A DNA stretch of 64,000 bases from Methanoculleus oceani. Lineage in GTDB: Archaea > Halobacteriota > Methanomicrobia > Methanomicrobiales > Methanoculleaceae. Below, one piece after another: positions 26,345 to 35,328 of this stretch. The stretch is from NCBI RefSeq assembly GCF_023702065.1, contig NZ_QFDM01000003.1, positions 458,015 through 522,014 of the forward strand. Direction: 5' to 3'. Under the pieces are notes generated by a model. It was not told the origin of the DNA. It ran no database searches and saw only the letters and a list, made by a program, of their open reading frames with translations. How positions within the stretch are numbered: position 1 is the first letter of the stretch; every line of letters begins with the position of its first letter. A program made the translations under genes and the position numbers.

Positions 26345-28909
26345 ATGGCCTTTACGCACCAGCGGGGTACGGCCTCGCACCCAATCATCCTCGTGCTCTG
26401 CATACTCCTGGTACTGGCAGTCCCGGTAGCCGCAGCCCCGACGACGGAACTGCATGTCGTAAAACTTGCAGCCGACGGCGTTACCGTCCTCGACGAGACG
26501 ACGGTCGACTACACATGGCTTGAGGGGAACCTCCCGGTCCGGGGAGACGGCGAGACCCACTACTACCTCCAGGGGCCGGTCTTTGAGTTGGAGTGGGAGA
26601 GGGTCCATCCCGGGGAACCCTACGATCCCTGGAACCCCGGGGAGGATGTCAATGTCAAAGAGAAGGATATGGGCGCGGTGAAGGGGACGGACCTCAAGGA
26701 GATCTGCAACCTTGTCGGCGGGATGGCCGAGGAGGAGACCGTCAGGGTCCGGGCGGCGGACGGGATGTCGAGGCTGTTCCCGTACAGGAACGTCTACGAA
26801 CCGGAACCGCGGCAGGGGCCGATTGTCATCACCTGGTACAGGGCCGACGAGGGGTATGTCCCCGATTACTACAGCGGGATGCGCCTTGTCTTCTTCGCGG
26901 ATACATCGACCAACCCCGATGGGCTCCACGCATTCGGCGTCTCGGATATGCGTGAGTGCTTCGATCCCGACTACTGGTACTTCTTCCAGCCGGGCCTTCC
27001 CACCACCACAGGCCTCTCCGTGCAGTACGTGAGTGAGATCGTCATTTACAGCGACGAAGAGCCGACCGGGAGCATTCACATCACATCAACACCTTCCGGG
27101 GCCGCTGTCTACGTCGACGACGAAGAGACCGGTGACGTGACCCCCTGCACCCTCTCCGGCATCGAGACCGGGAGCCATGCTGTCCGGGTCGAGACGGAGG
27201 GGTTCGCCCCACCGGATGAGGAATGGGTCAATGTTGTGGCGAACGCCGTTCTTGAGGTCGAGTTCAACCTGAGCCCCGAGACCGGGACCATCGCCGTCTC
27301 CTCGGTCCCGACCAACGCGAGTATCGTCCTCGACGGGAATGTGACGGGGCTTTTCACCGACACAACCCTGGATGCGGTCCCGGTCGGGGAGCATACCATC
27401 GAACTCGAGATGCCGGGCTACCGGAACGCCACCCGCACCGTCGTCGTTGAGAAGGAGGAGTGTAGTATCCTCGATGTGGTGCTCTTTTCTGACAAGATCA
27501 CCCCCGCTGAACCCGCATCCGGGATCGGGAGCGTCGCCATCTCTTCGGTTCCGACGAACGCGAGCATCTTCCTTGACGGGAACGCTACGGGACTTCGAAC
27601 AGACGCAACTCTTGACCTGGTTCCCGTCGGCGAACATACGATCGAACTCAGGATACCGGGCTACCGGAACGCCACCCGCACCGTCGTCGTTGAGAAGGAG
27701 GAGTGCAGCATTCTCGATGTGGTGCTCTCTCAGGCAGGCGGTGAAACCGGGGCGAACGCCTCCACAGGCCATAACGGGACCCCGGCCGGGCACCGGGCAC
27801 CCGTGCCGAAAAATCCCCTGGAGACGTTCATCGCGGCAGTTCTCAATTTTTTGAGCGTGATGTTTCCATTCTTCGGGACAGAGGGAGACCTGCCGGGCAC
27901 GCCCGGGCAGAAGAGCACCCCGGCCCCCGGCGGAGATACCGCACCCCCCGTGCCGACCGGCACCCCCCTGCTCCCTGCACCGACGCCGGACGACACCTGG
28001 ATTACGAAAAACCACTCCGGCGGGATCTACGTCGAGTCGTACCCTCCGGGTATGACGATCGTCGTCGACAACAGGAGGCTGGTATGGCAGACCCCTCATA
28101 TCGTCTACGGCCTCCGTGAAGGTCTGCACAGCATCAGAGTCGAGGAGAGCGATCCTGATCGCAGCGGCGAAGACTCGGGCTACCGGTTTGAGACCGTTCA
28201 GACCTGGGTCTATCCGGATTCGATTGCCACGGTCATGCTCGACGGGGTGACGCCCTCGTACAAAAAGACGATCCAGGTCGATTCAGAGGCCTACCTGGGT
28301 GAGAAATTCACGGTGAACGGGCTTTTCCCTGCCGGCACCATCCCGGATGATGCTGAGATAGAAGGGGCAACGTCCTGGATTACAGTCTTCCGGAACGGGA
28401 CCTACCTGTCGTACAGGACGCCCCACTCCATTGAGGCCGGCAAGACGTTTACGGTTGAGCCCTGGAGCGCCGATACCGTCTCGATCGGGATCTGCTCAAG
28501 TCCCGAAGGTGCTGCGGCCTTCATCGACGGATTCCCTACCGGGGAGTTTACCCCGTGCCGGATAGAAGGCCTCTCCCCCGGGCAGCACCGGATCCAGGTA
28601 TCGAAGCCCGGATACCTTCCTGCCGGAGACGTCATCACGATACCGGAGGGCTGCAGTACCGGCGGCGTCATCACCTGTACACTCCGGGAGTATACCCACG
28701 GGGACCTCCTTGTCGAGAGCACAATCCCGGACGCGAGGATCTACCTCTATGGCCGGTACACCGGGGAGAAGACACCCCACACCTTCTCCGGGATGAGCAT
28801 CGGCACCCACGAGGTCCGGGTCGTCTCTGAGAACGACTCCACGACGGTTGAGGACGTGCTGGTGAATCCAGGAGAGACAACCCGGTGCCTGGTGACCCTG
28901 AAGGAGTGA
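26345..28909 (+). CDS. secreted PEGA-repeat protein with an N-terminal pterin-fold-like domain
   Basis: 854 residues from ATG 26345 (MAFTHQRGTASHPIILVLC); signal peptide ends near residue 30. Residues ~31-236 are the long pterin-fold-like domain also found in the 1142- and 279-residue proteins (PTTELHVVKLAADG, AVKGTDLKEICNLVGG, GMRLVFFAD). Six PEGA domains follow (~241-310, 313-380, 393-462, 560-632, 711-781, 785-853); PEGA folds bind cell-surface glycans or proteins. A Pro/Thr/Gly linker lies at ~475-560. PEGA 2 and 3 are near-identical. No C-terminal anchor is seen. Confidence 0.82.
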   Translation: MAFTHQRGTASHPIILVLCILLVLAVPVAAAPTTELHVVKLAADGVTVLDETTVDYTWLEGNLPVRGDGETHYYLQGPVFELEWERVHPGEPYDPWNPGEDVNVKEKDMGAVKGTDLKEICNLVGGMAEEETVRVRAADGMSRLFPYRNVYEPEPRQGPIVITWYRADEGYVPDYYSGMRLVFFADTSTNPDGLHAFGVSDMRECFDPDYWYFFQPGLPTTTGLSVQYVSEIVIYSDEEPTGSIHITSTPSGAAVYVDDEETGDVTPCTLSGIETGSHAVRVETEGFAPPDEEWVNVVANAVLEVEFNLSPETGTIAVSSVPTNASIVLDGNVTGLFTDTTLDAVPVGEHTIELEMPGYRNATRTVVVEKEECSILDVVLFSDKITPAEPASGIGSVAISSVPTNASIFLDGNATGLRTDATLDLVPVGEHTIELRIPGYRNATRTVVVEKEECSILDVVLSQAGGETGANASTGHNGTPAGHRAPVPKNPLETFIAAVLNFLSVMFPFFGTEGDLPGTPGQKSTPAPGGDTAPPVPTGTPLLPAPTPDDTWITKNHSGGIYVESYPPGMTIVVDNRRLVWQTPHIVYGLREGLHSIRVEESDPDRSGEDSGYRFETVQTWVYPDSIATVMLDGVTPSYKKTIQVDSEAYLGEKFTVNGLFPAGTIPDDAEIEGATSWITVFRNGTYLSYRTPHSIEAGKTFTVEPWSADTVSIGICSSPEGAAAFIDGFPTGEFTPCRIEGLSPGQHRIQVSKPGYLPAGDVITIPEGCSTGGVITCTLREYTHGDLLVESTIPDARIYLYGRYTGEKTPHTFSGMSIGTHEVRVVSENDSTTVEDVLVNPGETTRCLVTLKE
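27413..27462 (+). repeat. 50-bp direct repeat, copy 1 (PEGA 2)
   Basis: A 50-bp stretch identical to 27656-27705, encoding PGYRNATRTVVVEKEE in the second PEGA domain. Identity at silent sites points to a recent duplication or gene conversion. Confidence 0.85.
27656..27705 (+). repeat. 50-bp direct repeat, copy 2 (PEGA 3)
   Basis: Second copy of the 50-bp repeat at 27413-27462, offset by 243 bp (81 codons, one PEGA domain plus linker), so the reading frame is kept. Confidence 0.85.
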
Positions 28910-28914
28910 GTGAC

Positions 28915-30126
28915 GTGAAGTATCACCCGGAACTCCCTGTCATGGCGGCGGTTGCCGTGCTGCTCGCCCTCCTCCTCCCGGTTGCCGATGCCGCCGTCGT
29001 ATGGGGTCCGTACGTCACGAACACTACCGGGAACTCGACGGTAGTCACCTGGAAGTCGATTGAAGAAGCGGAGTGGTGGGTCGATTACGCTCCCGAGGGC
29101 GGCGAGACGTACCGCATACCCTCTTCCGGGGCGGGGCCCATCCACCACGTGCTGCTCACGGGGCTTACCCCGGCGACCACCTACCGCTACCGGGTCGGCA
29201 CCGGGAACGAGACGACAGGGGACTGCAGGTTCCGGACGTTCGGGGACGGGGCGTTTACCTGCATCGTATACGGCGACACCCGGGCGCAGAAGCCTTTCTT
29301 CACCCAGACTGAGCGACACGGTCTGGTGGCGGAGAGGATAGCGGCAGAGGCGGATATCCTCTTCGTGGTCCACACCGGCGATTTCGTCTGCGAGGAGGAG
29401 GAGTGGGACGAGTTCTTCGCGGTCGCAGGACCGGTGCTCCGGAACACGACCCTGGTGCCGGTGGCAGGCAACCATGACGGGTCAACGGAGACGTTCTCCG
29501 CCGTCTTCGACCTTCCCCCGTACTACTCTTTCGATGCCGGCAGCCTCCACGTGACCGTTCTCGACAGCAACGACCGGGCATGGGCGGACATGGTCACCCA
29601 GACCGCATGGCTCGAGAGCGACCTCGCATCCCCCCTGCCCCGGAAGATCGTGGCGTTCCACCACCCCCCGTTCAGCTCCGACCGTAAGCATCCCGGAGGA
29701 GACCGGGCGATCCGGGCCGAGTGGTGCGATATCCTCTCGCGCAGCGGCGTGGACGCAGTCTTCAGTGCGCACACCCATGCCTACGAGCGCTACCGGGCAG
29801 GCGGGACGGAGTACCTTGTCGTCGGGTGCGGCGGGGCGCCGTTCTATGCGCTCGCGGAGGAGAAGCCTGAAGGATACCTTGCGGGCCACAGGCAGACCCT
29901 CGGTTACGTTCGGGTCATCGTCAGCCCGGAATCGATCGATCTTGAGATGGTAGCGGTTGCAGAGGTCACAGAGGACGGCGAGGTGACGATGTGTCCGGCA
30001 GGGACCGTCATCGACGCCGTCCGCCTCCCGGCAGATGCCGCACCGCCGCCGGAAGCGCCTGTCGGGCGGTGGGTTGTGCCGGCAGCCCTCCTCGGCGGTG
30101 CGGCGCTATCCAGATTACGGAGATGA
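28915..30126 (+). CDS. secreted purple-acid-phosphatase-like metallophosphoesterase
   Basis: 403 residues from GTG 28915, 5 bp after the previous stop. Signal peptide to ~residue 28, an Ig/FN3-like N-terminal domain (VWGPYVTNTTGNSTVVTWKS...TTYRYRV), then the calcineurin-like catalytic domain with YGDTR, HTGDFV, AGNHDGS, AFHHPPFSS and SAHTHAYER supplying the di-metal ligands. The C-terminus is a short hydrophobic helix with basic end (VVPAALLGGAALSRLRR), an anchor. It should hydrolyse phosphomonoesters or diesters outside the cell. The next gene overlaps the stop by 4 bp. Confidence 0.88.
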   Translation: MKYHPELPVMAAVAVLLALLLPVADAAVVWGPYVTNTTGNSTVVTWKSIEEAEWWVDYAPEGGETYRIPSSGAGPIHHVLLTGLTPATTYRYRVGTGNETTGDCRFRTFGDGAFTCIVYGDTRAQKPFFTQTERHGLVAERIAAEADILFVVHTGDFVCEEEEWDEFFAVAGPVLRNTTLVPVAGNHDGSTETFSAVFDLPPYYSFDAGSLHVTVLDSNDRAWADMVTQTAWLESDLASPLPRKIVAFHHPPFSSDRKHPGGDRAIRAEWCDILSRSGVDAVFSAHTHAYERYRAGGTEYLVVGCGGAPFYALAEEKPEGYLAGHRQTLGYVRVIVSPESIDLEMVAVAEVTEDGEVTMCPAGTVIDAVRLPADAAPPPEAPVGRWVVPAALLGGAALSRLRR

Positions 30127-30962
30127 AGATTATGCGTACACGATTACCATGGGTGCTGCTCGCGCTCCTCTGCGTGAGCATGCTGGCGGTTGCCGCCGCG
30201 GCGGCACCGACAACCGAACTGCACGTCGTAAAGATTGCACCGGATGGGCAGACGATCCTCGAGGAGACGACGGTCGACTACCGCTGGATGGAGGCGAACC
30301 TCCCGGTCCTCGGGGACGGCGTGACCCACTACTACCACCAGGGCCCGGTCTTCGAGGGGGACAAGTGGGACCCTGAGGAGACGACGAACTTCAAGGACAG
30401 GGGAGCCGTGAAGGGAACGGATGTCCGCGACCTCGCCGAACTGGTCGGCGGCGTCGAACCCGGGGACGAGATCATGGTCCGGGCGGCCGACGGCTACCAT
30501 GTCGAGTTTGCCTACCAGAACGTTTACACGCCCGATCCCCGCCAGGGACCCATAGGGATCTGCTGGTACAACGGCGCCGAGACAGGGGCAGGCGAGCGGC
30601 AGGGGTGCGGCTATGTCCCCGACTACTACACCGGGATGCGCCTCGTCTTCTTTGCCGACAACTCGACAAACGCAGATGGCCTCCACATCTACGGGAACTG
30701 GGACATGCATGAGACGCTCCCGGAGTCCGCCCAGCACTTCTACGACCTCTACCCCTCAACCGGCGGTCTCACGGTGAAGTGGATCGATGAGGTCCGTGTC
30801 TACACCGGCGGGTTCCACGGCGAGCGGGGGGCCCTTGCGGGATCTCTCGACGACCCGGCAGCAGAGGCGACGACGGACCCGGCGAAAGCCCCGCTCTCTC
30901 TCGTAGCGACGCTCGCTGCGGCACTCGGGGCAGCGACGCTCCGTGCCCGGAGAGGAGCATGA
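30123..30962 (+). CDS. secreted, anchored pterin-fold-like protein
   Basis: 279 residues from ATG 30123, overlapping the previous stop (ATGA). Signal peptide (TRLPWVLLALLCVSMLAVAA), then a domain closely related to the N-terminus of the 854-residue protein: PTTELHVVKIAPDGQTILEE, AVKGTDVRDLAELVGG, MVRAADGYHVEF, GMRLVFFADNST. The C-terminus is a hydrophobic helix followed by RARRGA. It is in effect the single-domain, membrane-anchored version of that module. The next gene overlaps by 4 bp. Confidence 0.8.
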   Translation: MKIMRTRLPWVLLALLCVSMLAVAAAAAPTTELHVVKIAPDGQTILEETTVDYRWMEANLPVLGDGVTHYYHQGPVFEGDKWDPEETTNFKDRGAVKGTDVRDLAELVGGVEPGDEIMVRAADGYHVEFAYQNVYTPDPRQGPIGICWYNGAETGAGERQGCGYVPDYYTGMRLVFFADNSTNADGLHIYGNWDMHETLPESAQHFYDLYPSTGGLTVKWIDEVRVYTGGFHGERGALAGSLDDPAAEATTDPAKAPLSLVATLAAALGAATLRARRGA

Positions 30963-31528
30963 TCCCGGTGCACCGGACCTACCCGATCCTTCTTGCCGTG
31001 GTACTGATCGGGGCCGCGACATTCGTGTCCGGATGTCTCGGCCCGACTGCCGCCGCCGACGAGGTGGCATGGAACCTGACGCTTGCCGGGAACCCGGAGA
31101 CGGTGCTCACGCTCGCCGAGATCAGGGCGCTGCCTGCCGTCGAGGGCTACGGTTACTCGGTTTCGACGGTCGGGATAAAGTATGGCCCGAACCGCTACCG
31201 AGGCGTTCTTCTCTCCGATCTCGTCGAGACAGCGGGCGGAGCCGGCGCGGACGACCTGATCTACGTCTCCGCAGAGGACGGCTACCTCTGGGTCTTCGAT
31301 ACGGCTCAGTTGAGAGGGGAAGAGTTCTTCACCTTCGACGAGAACCTCCGGGAGATTCCCGCACCGCCGCTCAATGTGATTCTGGCTTACGACCGGGATG
31401 GAGAACCCCTGGCATACGAAGAGGGCGGGCCGCTCCGCCTCGTCGTCATCACCGAGAGCCCCGACGTCATCACCGAAGGTAGCCCCTGGGTGAAATGGGT
31501 CGACCGGATAGAGGTCCGTGGAAAATGA
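30959..31528 (+). CDS. lipoprotein with a molybdopterin-oxidoreductase-like domain
   Basis: 189 residues; lipobox FVSGC puts the lipidated Cys at 26. The rest fits the molybdopterin-binding oxidoreductase fold: TLAEIRALPAVEGYGYS, YRGVLLSDLVE, YVSAEDGY, LAYDRDGEPLAYEEGGPLRL in two stretches, and VKWVDRIEV at the end. No Cys stands where sulfite-oxidase-type enzymes ligate the metal, unlike the four domains of the 1142-residue protein. It is translationally coupled on both sides (4-bp overlaps). Confidence 0.82.
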   Translation: MIPVHRTYPILLAVVLIGAATFVSGCLGPTAAADEVAWNLTLAGNPETVLTLAEIRALPAVEGYGYSVSTVGIKYGPNRYRGVLLSDLVETAGGAGADDLIYVSAEDGYLWVFDTAQLRGEEFFTFDENLREIPAPPLNVILAYDRDGEPLAYEEGGPLRLVVITESPDVITEGSPWVKWVDRIEVRGK

Positions 31529-32562
31529 CCCGGCAGGCAGTGATCCTCGCAATGTTCGCCCTCGTTGTTCTGGCGACGGCCGCAGGCTGTACCGATACGG
31601 AGCCGGAGCGCACCGTCCTCACGGTGGTTCCGGCCGGGAGCCTTCTTCACCCGCTCGAGGAGATAGAGGCCGCCTTCGAGAGCCGGCACCCGGATATCGA
31701 TGTCCGGCTCGAAGGGCACGGGAGCATTCAGGCTGTTCGGCAGGTGACGGACCTCGGGAGGGAGATCGATGTCGTCGCGGTTGCGGACGCCTCGCTGATT
31801 CCGGATATGATGTACGTCCCGATGACCGAGGGGGGCGAGAATTATACCGACTGGTATGTCCCCTTCGCCGGAAACGAGATCGTGATCGCTTACACCGACC
31901 GGAGCGTCGGGGCGAAAGAAATAACGGCGGAGAACTGGTACCGGGTCCTGGCCCGCCCGGACGTGCGAGTCGGGTTCTCAAACCCCATGCTCGACGCCTG
32001 CGGCTACCGCGCACTCATGGTGACGGCGCTTGGCGAGGAGTATTACGGTGAGCCAGACCTTTTTGAAGCCATCATCGGGAGCTCCTTCGATCCGCCGCTC
32101 GCACCTGTCCGCGCGGGCGGGGTAACGATGATCGCCCTGCCGGAATTGATGAGACCTGCTGACGAGAAGGTCGCCATCCGGGACGGGAGTATCTACCTCC
32201 TCTCGCTCCTGGATGCCGGGGGGATCGACTACGCCTTCGAATACCGGAGTGTCGCCGAAGAGCATGGGCTCCGGTGGATCGACCTCCCACCCGGGATAGA
32301 CCTCAGCTCCGCAGAGCGAACCGATGATTACCGGAAGGTGCGCGTGACCCTCGGATTCCAGCGATTCGGGTCAATCGGAAGCGAACGGATCGGCCAGCCG
32401 ATCGTCTACGCCGTCACCGTGCCTCGCAATGCACCCCACCCGGAAGAAGCGCGGATGTTTGTGGACTTTGTTCTGGCCGCGTTCTATGAAGAGCGGCCAG
32501 GATGGCCCACTCCTATGGGACAGGAACCCGGGGCTGCCACGGTGTACCATGCTACGGACTGA
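31525..32562 (+). CDS. wtpA: ModA/WtpA-like molybdate/tungstate-binding lipoprotein
   Basis: 345 residues from ATG 31525; lipobox ATAAGC with Cys22. Solute-binding protein of the ModA/WtpA class: VVPAGSLLHPLEEIEAAFE, DVVAVADASLIPDMM, FAGNEIVIAYTD, FSNPMLDACGYRALM and YAVTVPRNAPHPEEA are family landmarks. It should bind WO4(2-) or MoO4(2-) outside the membrane for an ABC importer. No permease (wtpB) or ATPase (wtpC) gene follows; the next genes are ligases. It closes the surface block and is followed by a T-run. Confidence 0.88.
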   Translation: MTRQAVILAMFALVVLATAAGCTDTEPERTVLTVVPAGSLLHPLEEIEAAFESRHPDIDVRLEGHGSIQAVRQVTDLGREIDVVAVADASLIPDMMYVPMTEGGENYTDWYVPFAGNEIVIAYTDRSVGAKEITAENWYRVLARPDVRVGFSNPMLDACGYRALMVTALGEEYYGEPDLFEAIIGSSFDPPLAPVRAGGVTMIALPELMRPADEKVAIRDGSIYLLSLLDAGGIDYAFEYRSVAEEHGLRWIDLPPGIDLSSAERTDDYRKVRVTLGFQRFGSIGSERIGQPIVYAVTVPRNAPHPEEARMFVDFVLAAFYEERPGWPTPMGQEPGAATVYHATD

Positions 32563-32568
32563 CAAACC

Positions 32569-32574
32569 TTTTTT
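32569..32574 (+). terminator. oligo-T terminator closing the surface-protein block
   Basis: Six T residues start 7 nt after the wtpA stop codon. This supports one transcript from 22.2 to 32.56 kb. Confidence 0.5.
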
Positions 32575-32737
32575 GGCACCGCCACCCATGTAGAGGTAGC
32601 GTATGCCCGGCGGTGCGGCTCCAGGCATGTCATCGGACGGCCGCCGGGAGTACCGAAACCGGATAACCGATGCCGGGCAATATGCGGCCGGGAACGGAGG
32701 ATACTCTCTCCGGCCGGCGAAACACCGATGGGATACT

Positions 32738-34027
32738 ATGTTCTGGAACAGAGCGATGGAGACGATCCGGCCTGATGAACTCGCGGATCTTCAACTGAAG
32801 CGGCTGAAATGGTCGCTGCATCAGGCGCAGAAAGTTGGACTATACCAGAGAAAACTGAAGGAAGCGGGCGTCTCGCCGGATGATATCAAGACGCTCGACG
32901 ACGTGCAGAAACTTCCCTTCACCTACAAAAAAGAACTCCAGGCCGGATACCCGTTCGGCCTCTTTGCTGTCCCCTTGAAGGAAATTGTCCGGATTCACAC
33001 CACCTCCGGCACGACGGGCAAGCCGACCGTCGTCGGCTACACCCGGCAGGACCTGGAGAACTGGTCGGAACTGATCGCGCGGAACATGTCGATGGTCGGC
33101 CTTGGAGAGGATGATATCTTTCAGAACGCGGTCAACTACGGCCTCTTCACCGGAGGGCTCGGGTTCCACTACGGCGCCGAGAAGATCGGGATGACCGTGA
33201 TCCCGAGCGCGACCGGAAACACCCGCCGCCAGATCGAGATGATCGAGGACTTCGGGGTGACCGCCATCCACTGCACGCCAAGCTACGCCCTCCACCTCGC
33301 CGAGGTGGCCGAGTCGATGGGAAAGACGCTGGACACCCTCAAGACCGGGATATTCGGGGCGGAACCCTGGTCGGAGAGCATGCGGACGGAGCTCGAACGG
33401 CGTCTCGGCGTGACGGCCTACGACAGTTACGGGCTCTCGGAGATGTACGGCCCGGGGGTGGCGTTCGAGTGCCCGGAGAGGAACGGGCTCCACATCTGGC
33501 ACGACTGTTACCTCACGGAGATCATCGATCCCGAGACGGGGGAGAGGCTCGCTCCCGGGGAGCGGGGCGAACTCGTCATCACGCCGCTCGTCAAGGAGGC
33601 CCTGCCGCTCGTCCGCTACCGCACCGGCGACGTGACCCGGCTGATGGACGACGAATGCGCCTGCGGGCGCGGGGTGAAGATCGAGCGGATCACGGGCCGG
33701 AGCGACGACATGCTGGTCATCCGCGGGATCAACGTCTTCCCGTCGCAGATCGAACACGTGCTGCGCGCCCTCCCGGAGGTCGGGGAGCAGTTCATCGTAT
33801 ATATCGATCGCGTCAAACATCTTGATGAGATGACGATTGAAGTGGAGATGAACAGAGCGGGGTTCTCCGGAGAACTTCAGGATCTCGCCCGTATGCAGAA
33901 GAAGATTACCAACGAGCTCCACAATACGCTCGGCCTCAGGACCGCGGTGAAACTGGTGGAGCCGGGGTCGCTGCCCCGGTTCGAGGGGAAGGCAAAGCGG
34001 GTCATCGACCGGCGGGGGGCGATCTGA
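32738..34027 (+). CDS. paaK: phenylacetate-CoA ligase family protein (first of pair)
   Basis: 429 residues from ATG 32738 (MFWNRAMETIRPDELADLQ). AMP-forming acyl-CoA ligase: nucleotide loop HTTSGTTGKPTVVGYT, YGLSEMYGPGVAFEC, YRTGDVTRL, and C-terminal hinge RSDDMLVIRGINVFPSQIE. In methanogens such ligases activate aryl acids, working with indolepyruvate ferredoxin oxidoreductase. A longer frame start at 32603 is unlikely. The stop overlaps the next start (TGATG). Confidence 0.9.
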   Translation: MFWNRAMETIRPDELADLQLKRLKWSLHQAQKVGLYQRKLKEAGVSPDDIKTLDDVQKLPFTYKKELQAGYPFGLFAVPLKEIVRIHTTSGTTGKPTVVGYTRQDLENWSELIARNMSMVGLGEDDIFQNAVNYGLFTGGLGFHYGAEKIGMTVIPSATGNTRRQIEMIEDFGVTAIHCTPSYALHLAEVAESMGKTLDTLKTGIFGAEPWSESMRTELERRLGVTAYDSYGLSEMYGPGVAFECPERNGLHIWHDCYLTEIIDPETGERLAPGERGELVITPLVKEALPLVRYRTGDVTRLMDDECACGRGVKIERITGRSDDMLVIRGINVFPSQIEHVLRALPEVGEQFIVYIDRVKHLDEMTIEVEMNRAGFSGELQDLARMQKKITNELHNTLGLRTAVKLVEPGSLPRFEGKAKRVIDRRGAI

Positions 34028-35328
34028 TGGCGCCCTGGAACCCGCGGATGGAGGAGATGCCGCCCGAGGAGTTGCGGCGGCTCCAGTTCAAACTCGTAAA
34101 ATCCCTGGTATACCGGCTCTACAGCTTCAACGACTTCTACCGGCGCCGGATGAAGGAGCAGGAGGTTCACCCCGACGACATCAGGACGCTTGAGGATGTC
34201 GCGAAACTCCCGTTCATGTACAAGGCGGACCTGCGGGACGGCTACCCGGACAGGATCTTCTCCGCCGAACAGAACGAACTGGTCCGGTACCATGTCTCCT
34301 CCGGAACGACGGGGAAGCCGACGGTCGTCGGGTATACGGAGCGCGATATCGAGAACTGGAGCGAGTCCCTGGCGCGGGGGTTCTCTTCCTGCGGTCTCGG
34401 ACGGGGGGACGTCATACAGGTGAGTTACGGCTACGGCCTCTTCACCGGCGGCCTCGGCGCCCACTACGGTGCAGAACGCGTCGGAGCAACCGTCCTTCCC
34501 ACAAGCGTCGGGAACACGGAGCGGCAGATCGAGCTCATGCAGGACCTCCACGTCACCGCCATCGCCTGCACCCCCTCCTACCTCCTCCATATGGGCGAGG
34601 TGGCGGAGAAGATGGGCGTCTCGATCAGGAACGATACCGACCTTCGCATGGGCTTCCTCGGTGCCGAACCCTGGTCTGAGCAGATGCGGACCCGGATAGA
34701 GGACTGGCTCGGGATCCGCGCCTACGACATCTACGGAACGAGCGAACTCTCCGGCCCGATGTTCACCGAGTGCACCGAGCAGCAGGGGATCCACGTCTGG
34801 GGAGACCTCGCGCTCGTGGAGATCGTTGACCCCGCGACCGGCGAGGTGCTAGAGGCCGGTGAACAGGGCGAGCTGACCATCACCATGCTGCAGAAAGAAG
34901 CCCTCCCCATGATACGTTACCGGATCGGCGACCTCACCGCCGTCGAGGAGGGGGCCTGCGCCTGCGGCCGGACCCATCCGCGCATCGGCCGGATCCGGGG
35001 ACGGGTGGACGACATGCTGATCATCCGGGGCATCAACGTCTTCCCGTCGCAGGTAGAGCATGTGCTGCTTGAGATCCCGCAGGTCGGCAGGCATTTCCAG
35101 ATAGTCGTCGACCGGAAAGGTGCACTCGATTCGATGCTCGTGCGGGTGGAGGTGAGCGAGGAGGCGTTCTCCGACAAGATCACCGAACTCATGGTGATCA
35201 AGAGGGCGGTGGAGCACCGCCTGCGGAGTTCGCTGAACGTGAGCGTGGATGTCGAACTGGTCGAACCGGGCTCCCTGCCGCGGTTTGAAGGCAAGTCGAA
35301 GAAGGTTGTTGACAGGAGGTCATTGTAA
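34027..35328 (+). CDS. paaK: phenylacetate-CoA ligase family protein (second of pair)
   Basis: 433 residues. Same architecture as its neighbour: VSSGTTGKPTVVGYT, YGTSELSGPMFTEC, YRIGDLTAV, RVDDMLIIRGINVFPSQVE. The two copies are clearly paralogous but diverged throughout, so the duplication is old and they may take different acids. It overlaps the first paaK stop by one base and the ACT gene start (TAATG) at its end. The three form an operon. Confidence 0.9.
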   Translation: MAPWNPRMEEMPPEELRRLQFKLVKSLVYRLYSFNDFYRRRMKEQEVHPDDIRTLEDVAKLPFMYKADLRDGYPDRIFSAEQNELVRYHVSSGTTGKPTVVGYTERDIENWSESLARGFSSCGLGRGDVIQVSYGYGLFTGGLGAHYGAERVGATVLPTSVGNTERQIELMQDLHVTAIACTPSYLLHMGEVAEKMGVSIRNDTDLRMGFLGAEPWSEQMRTRIEDWLGIRAYDIYGTSELSGPMFTECTEQQGIHVWGDLALVEIVDPATGEVLEAGEQGELTITMLQKEALPMIRYRIGDLTAVEEGACACGRTHPRIGRIRGRVDDMLIIRGINVFPSQVEHVLLEIPQVGRHFQIVVDRKGALDSMLVRVEVSEEAFSDKITELMVIKRAVEHRLRSSLNVSVDVELVEPGSLPRFEGKSKKVVDRRSL

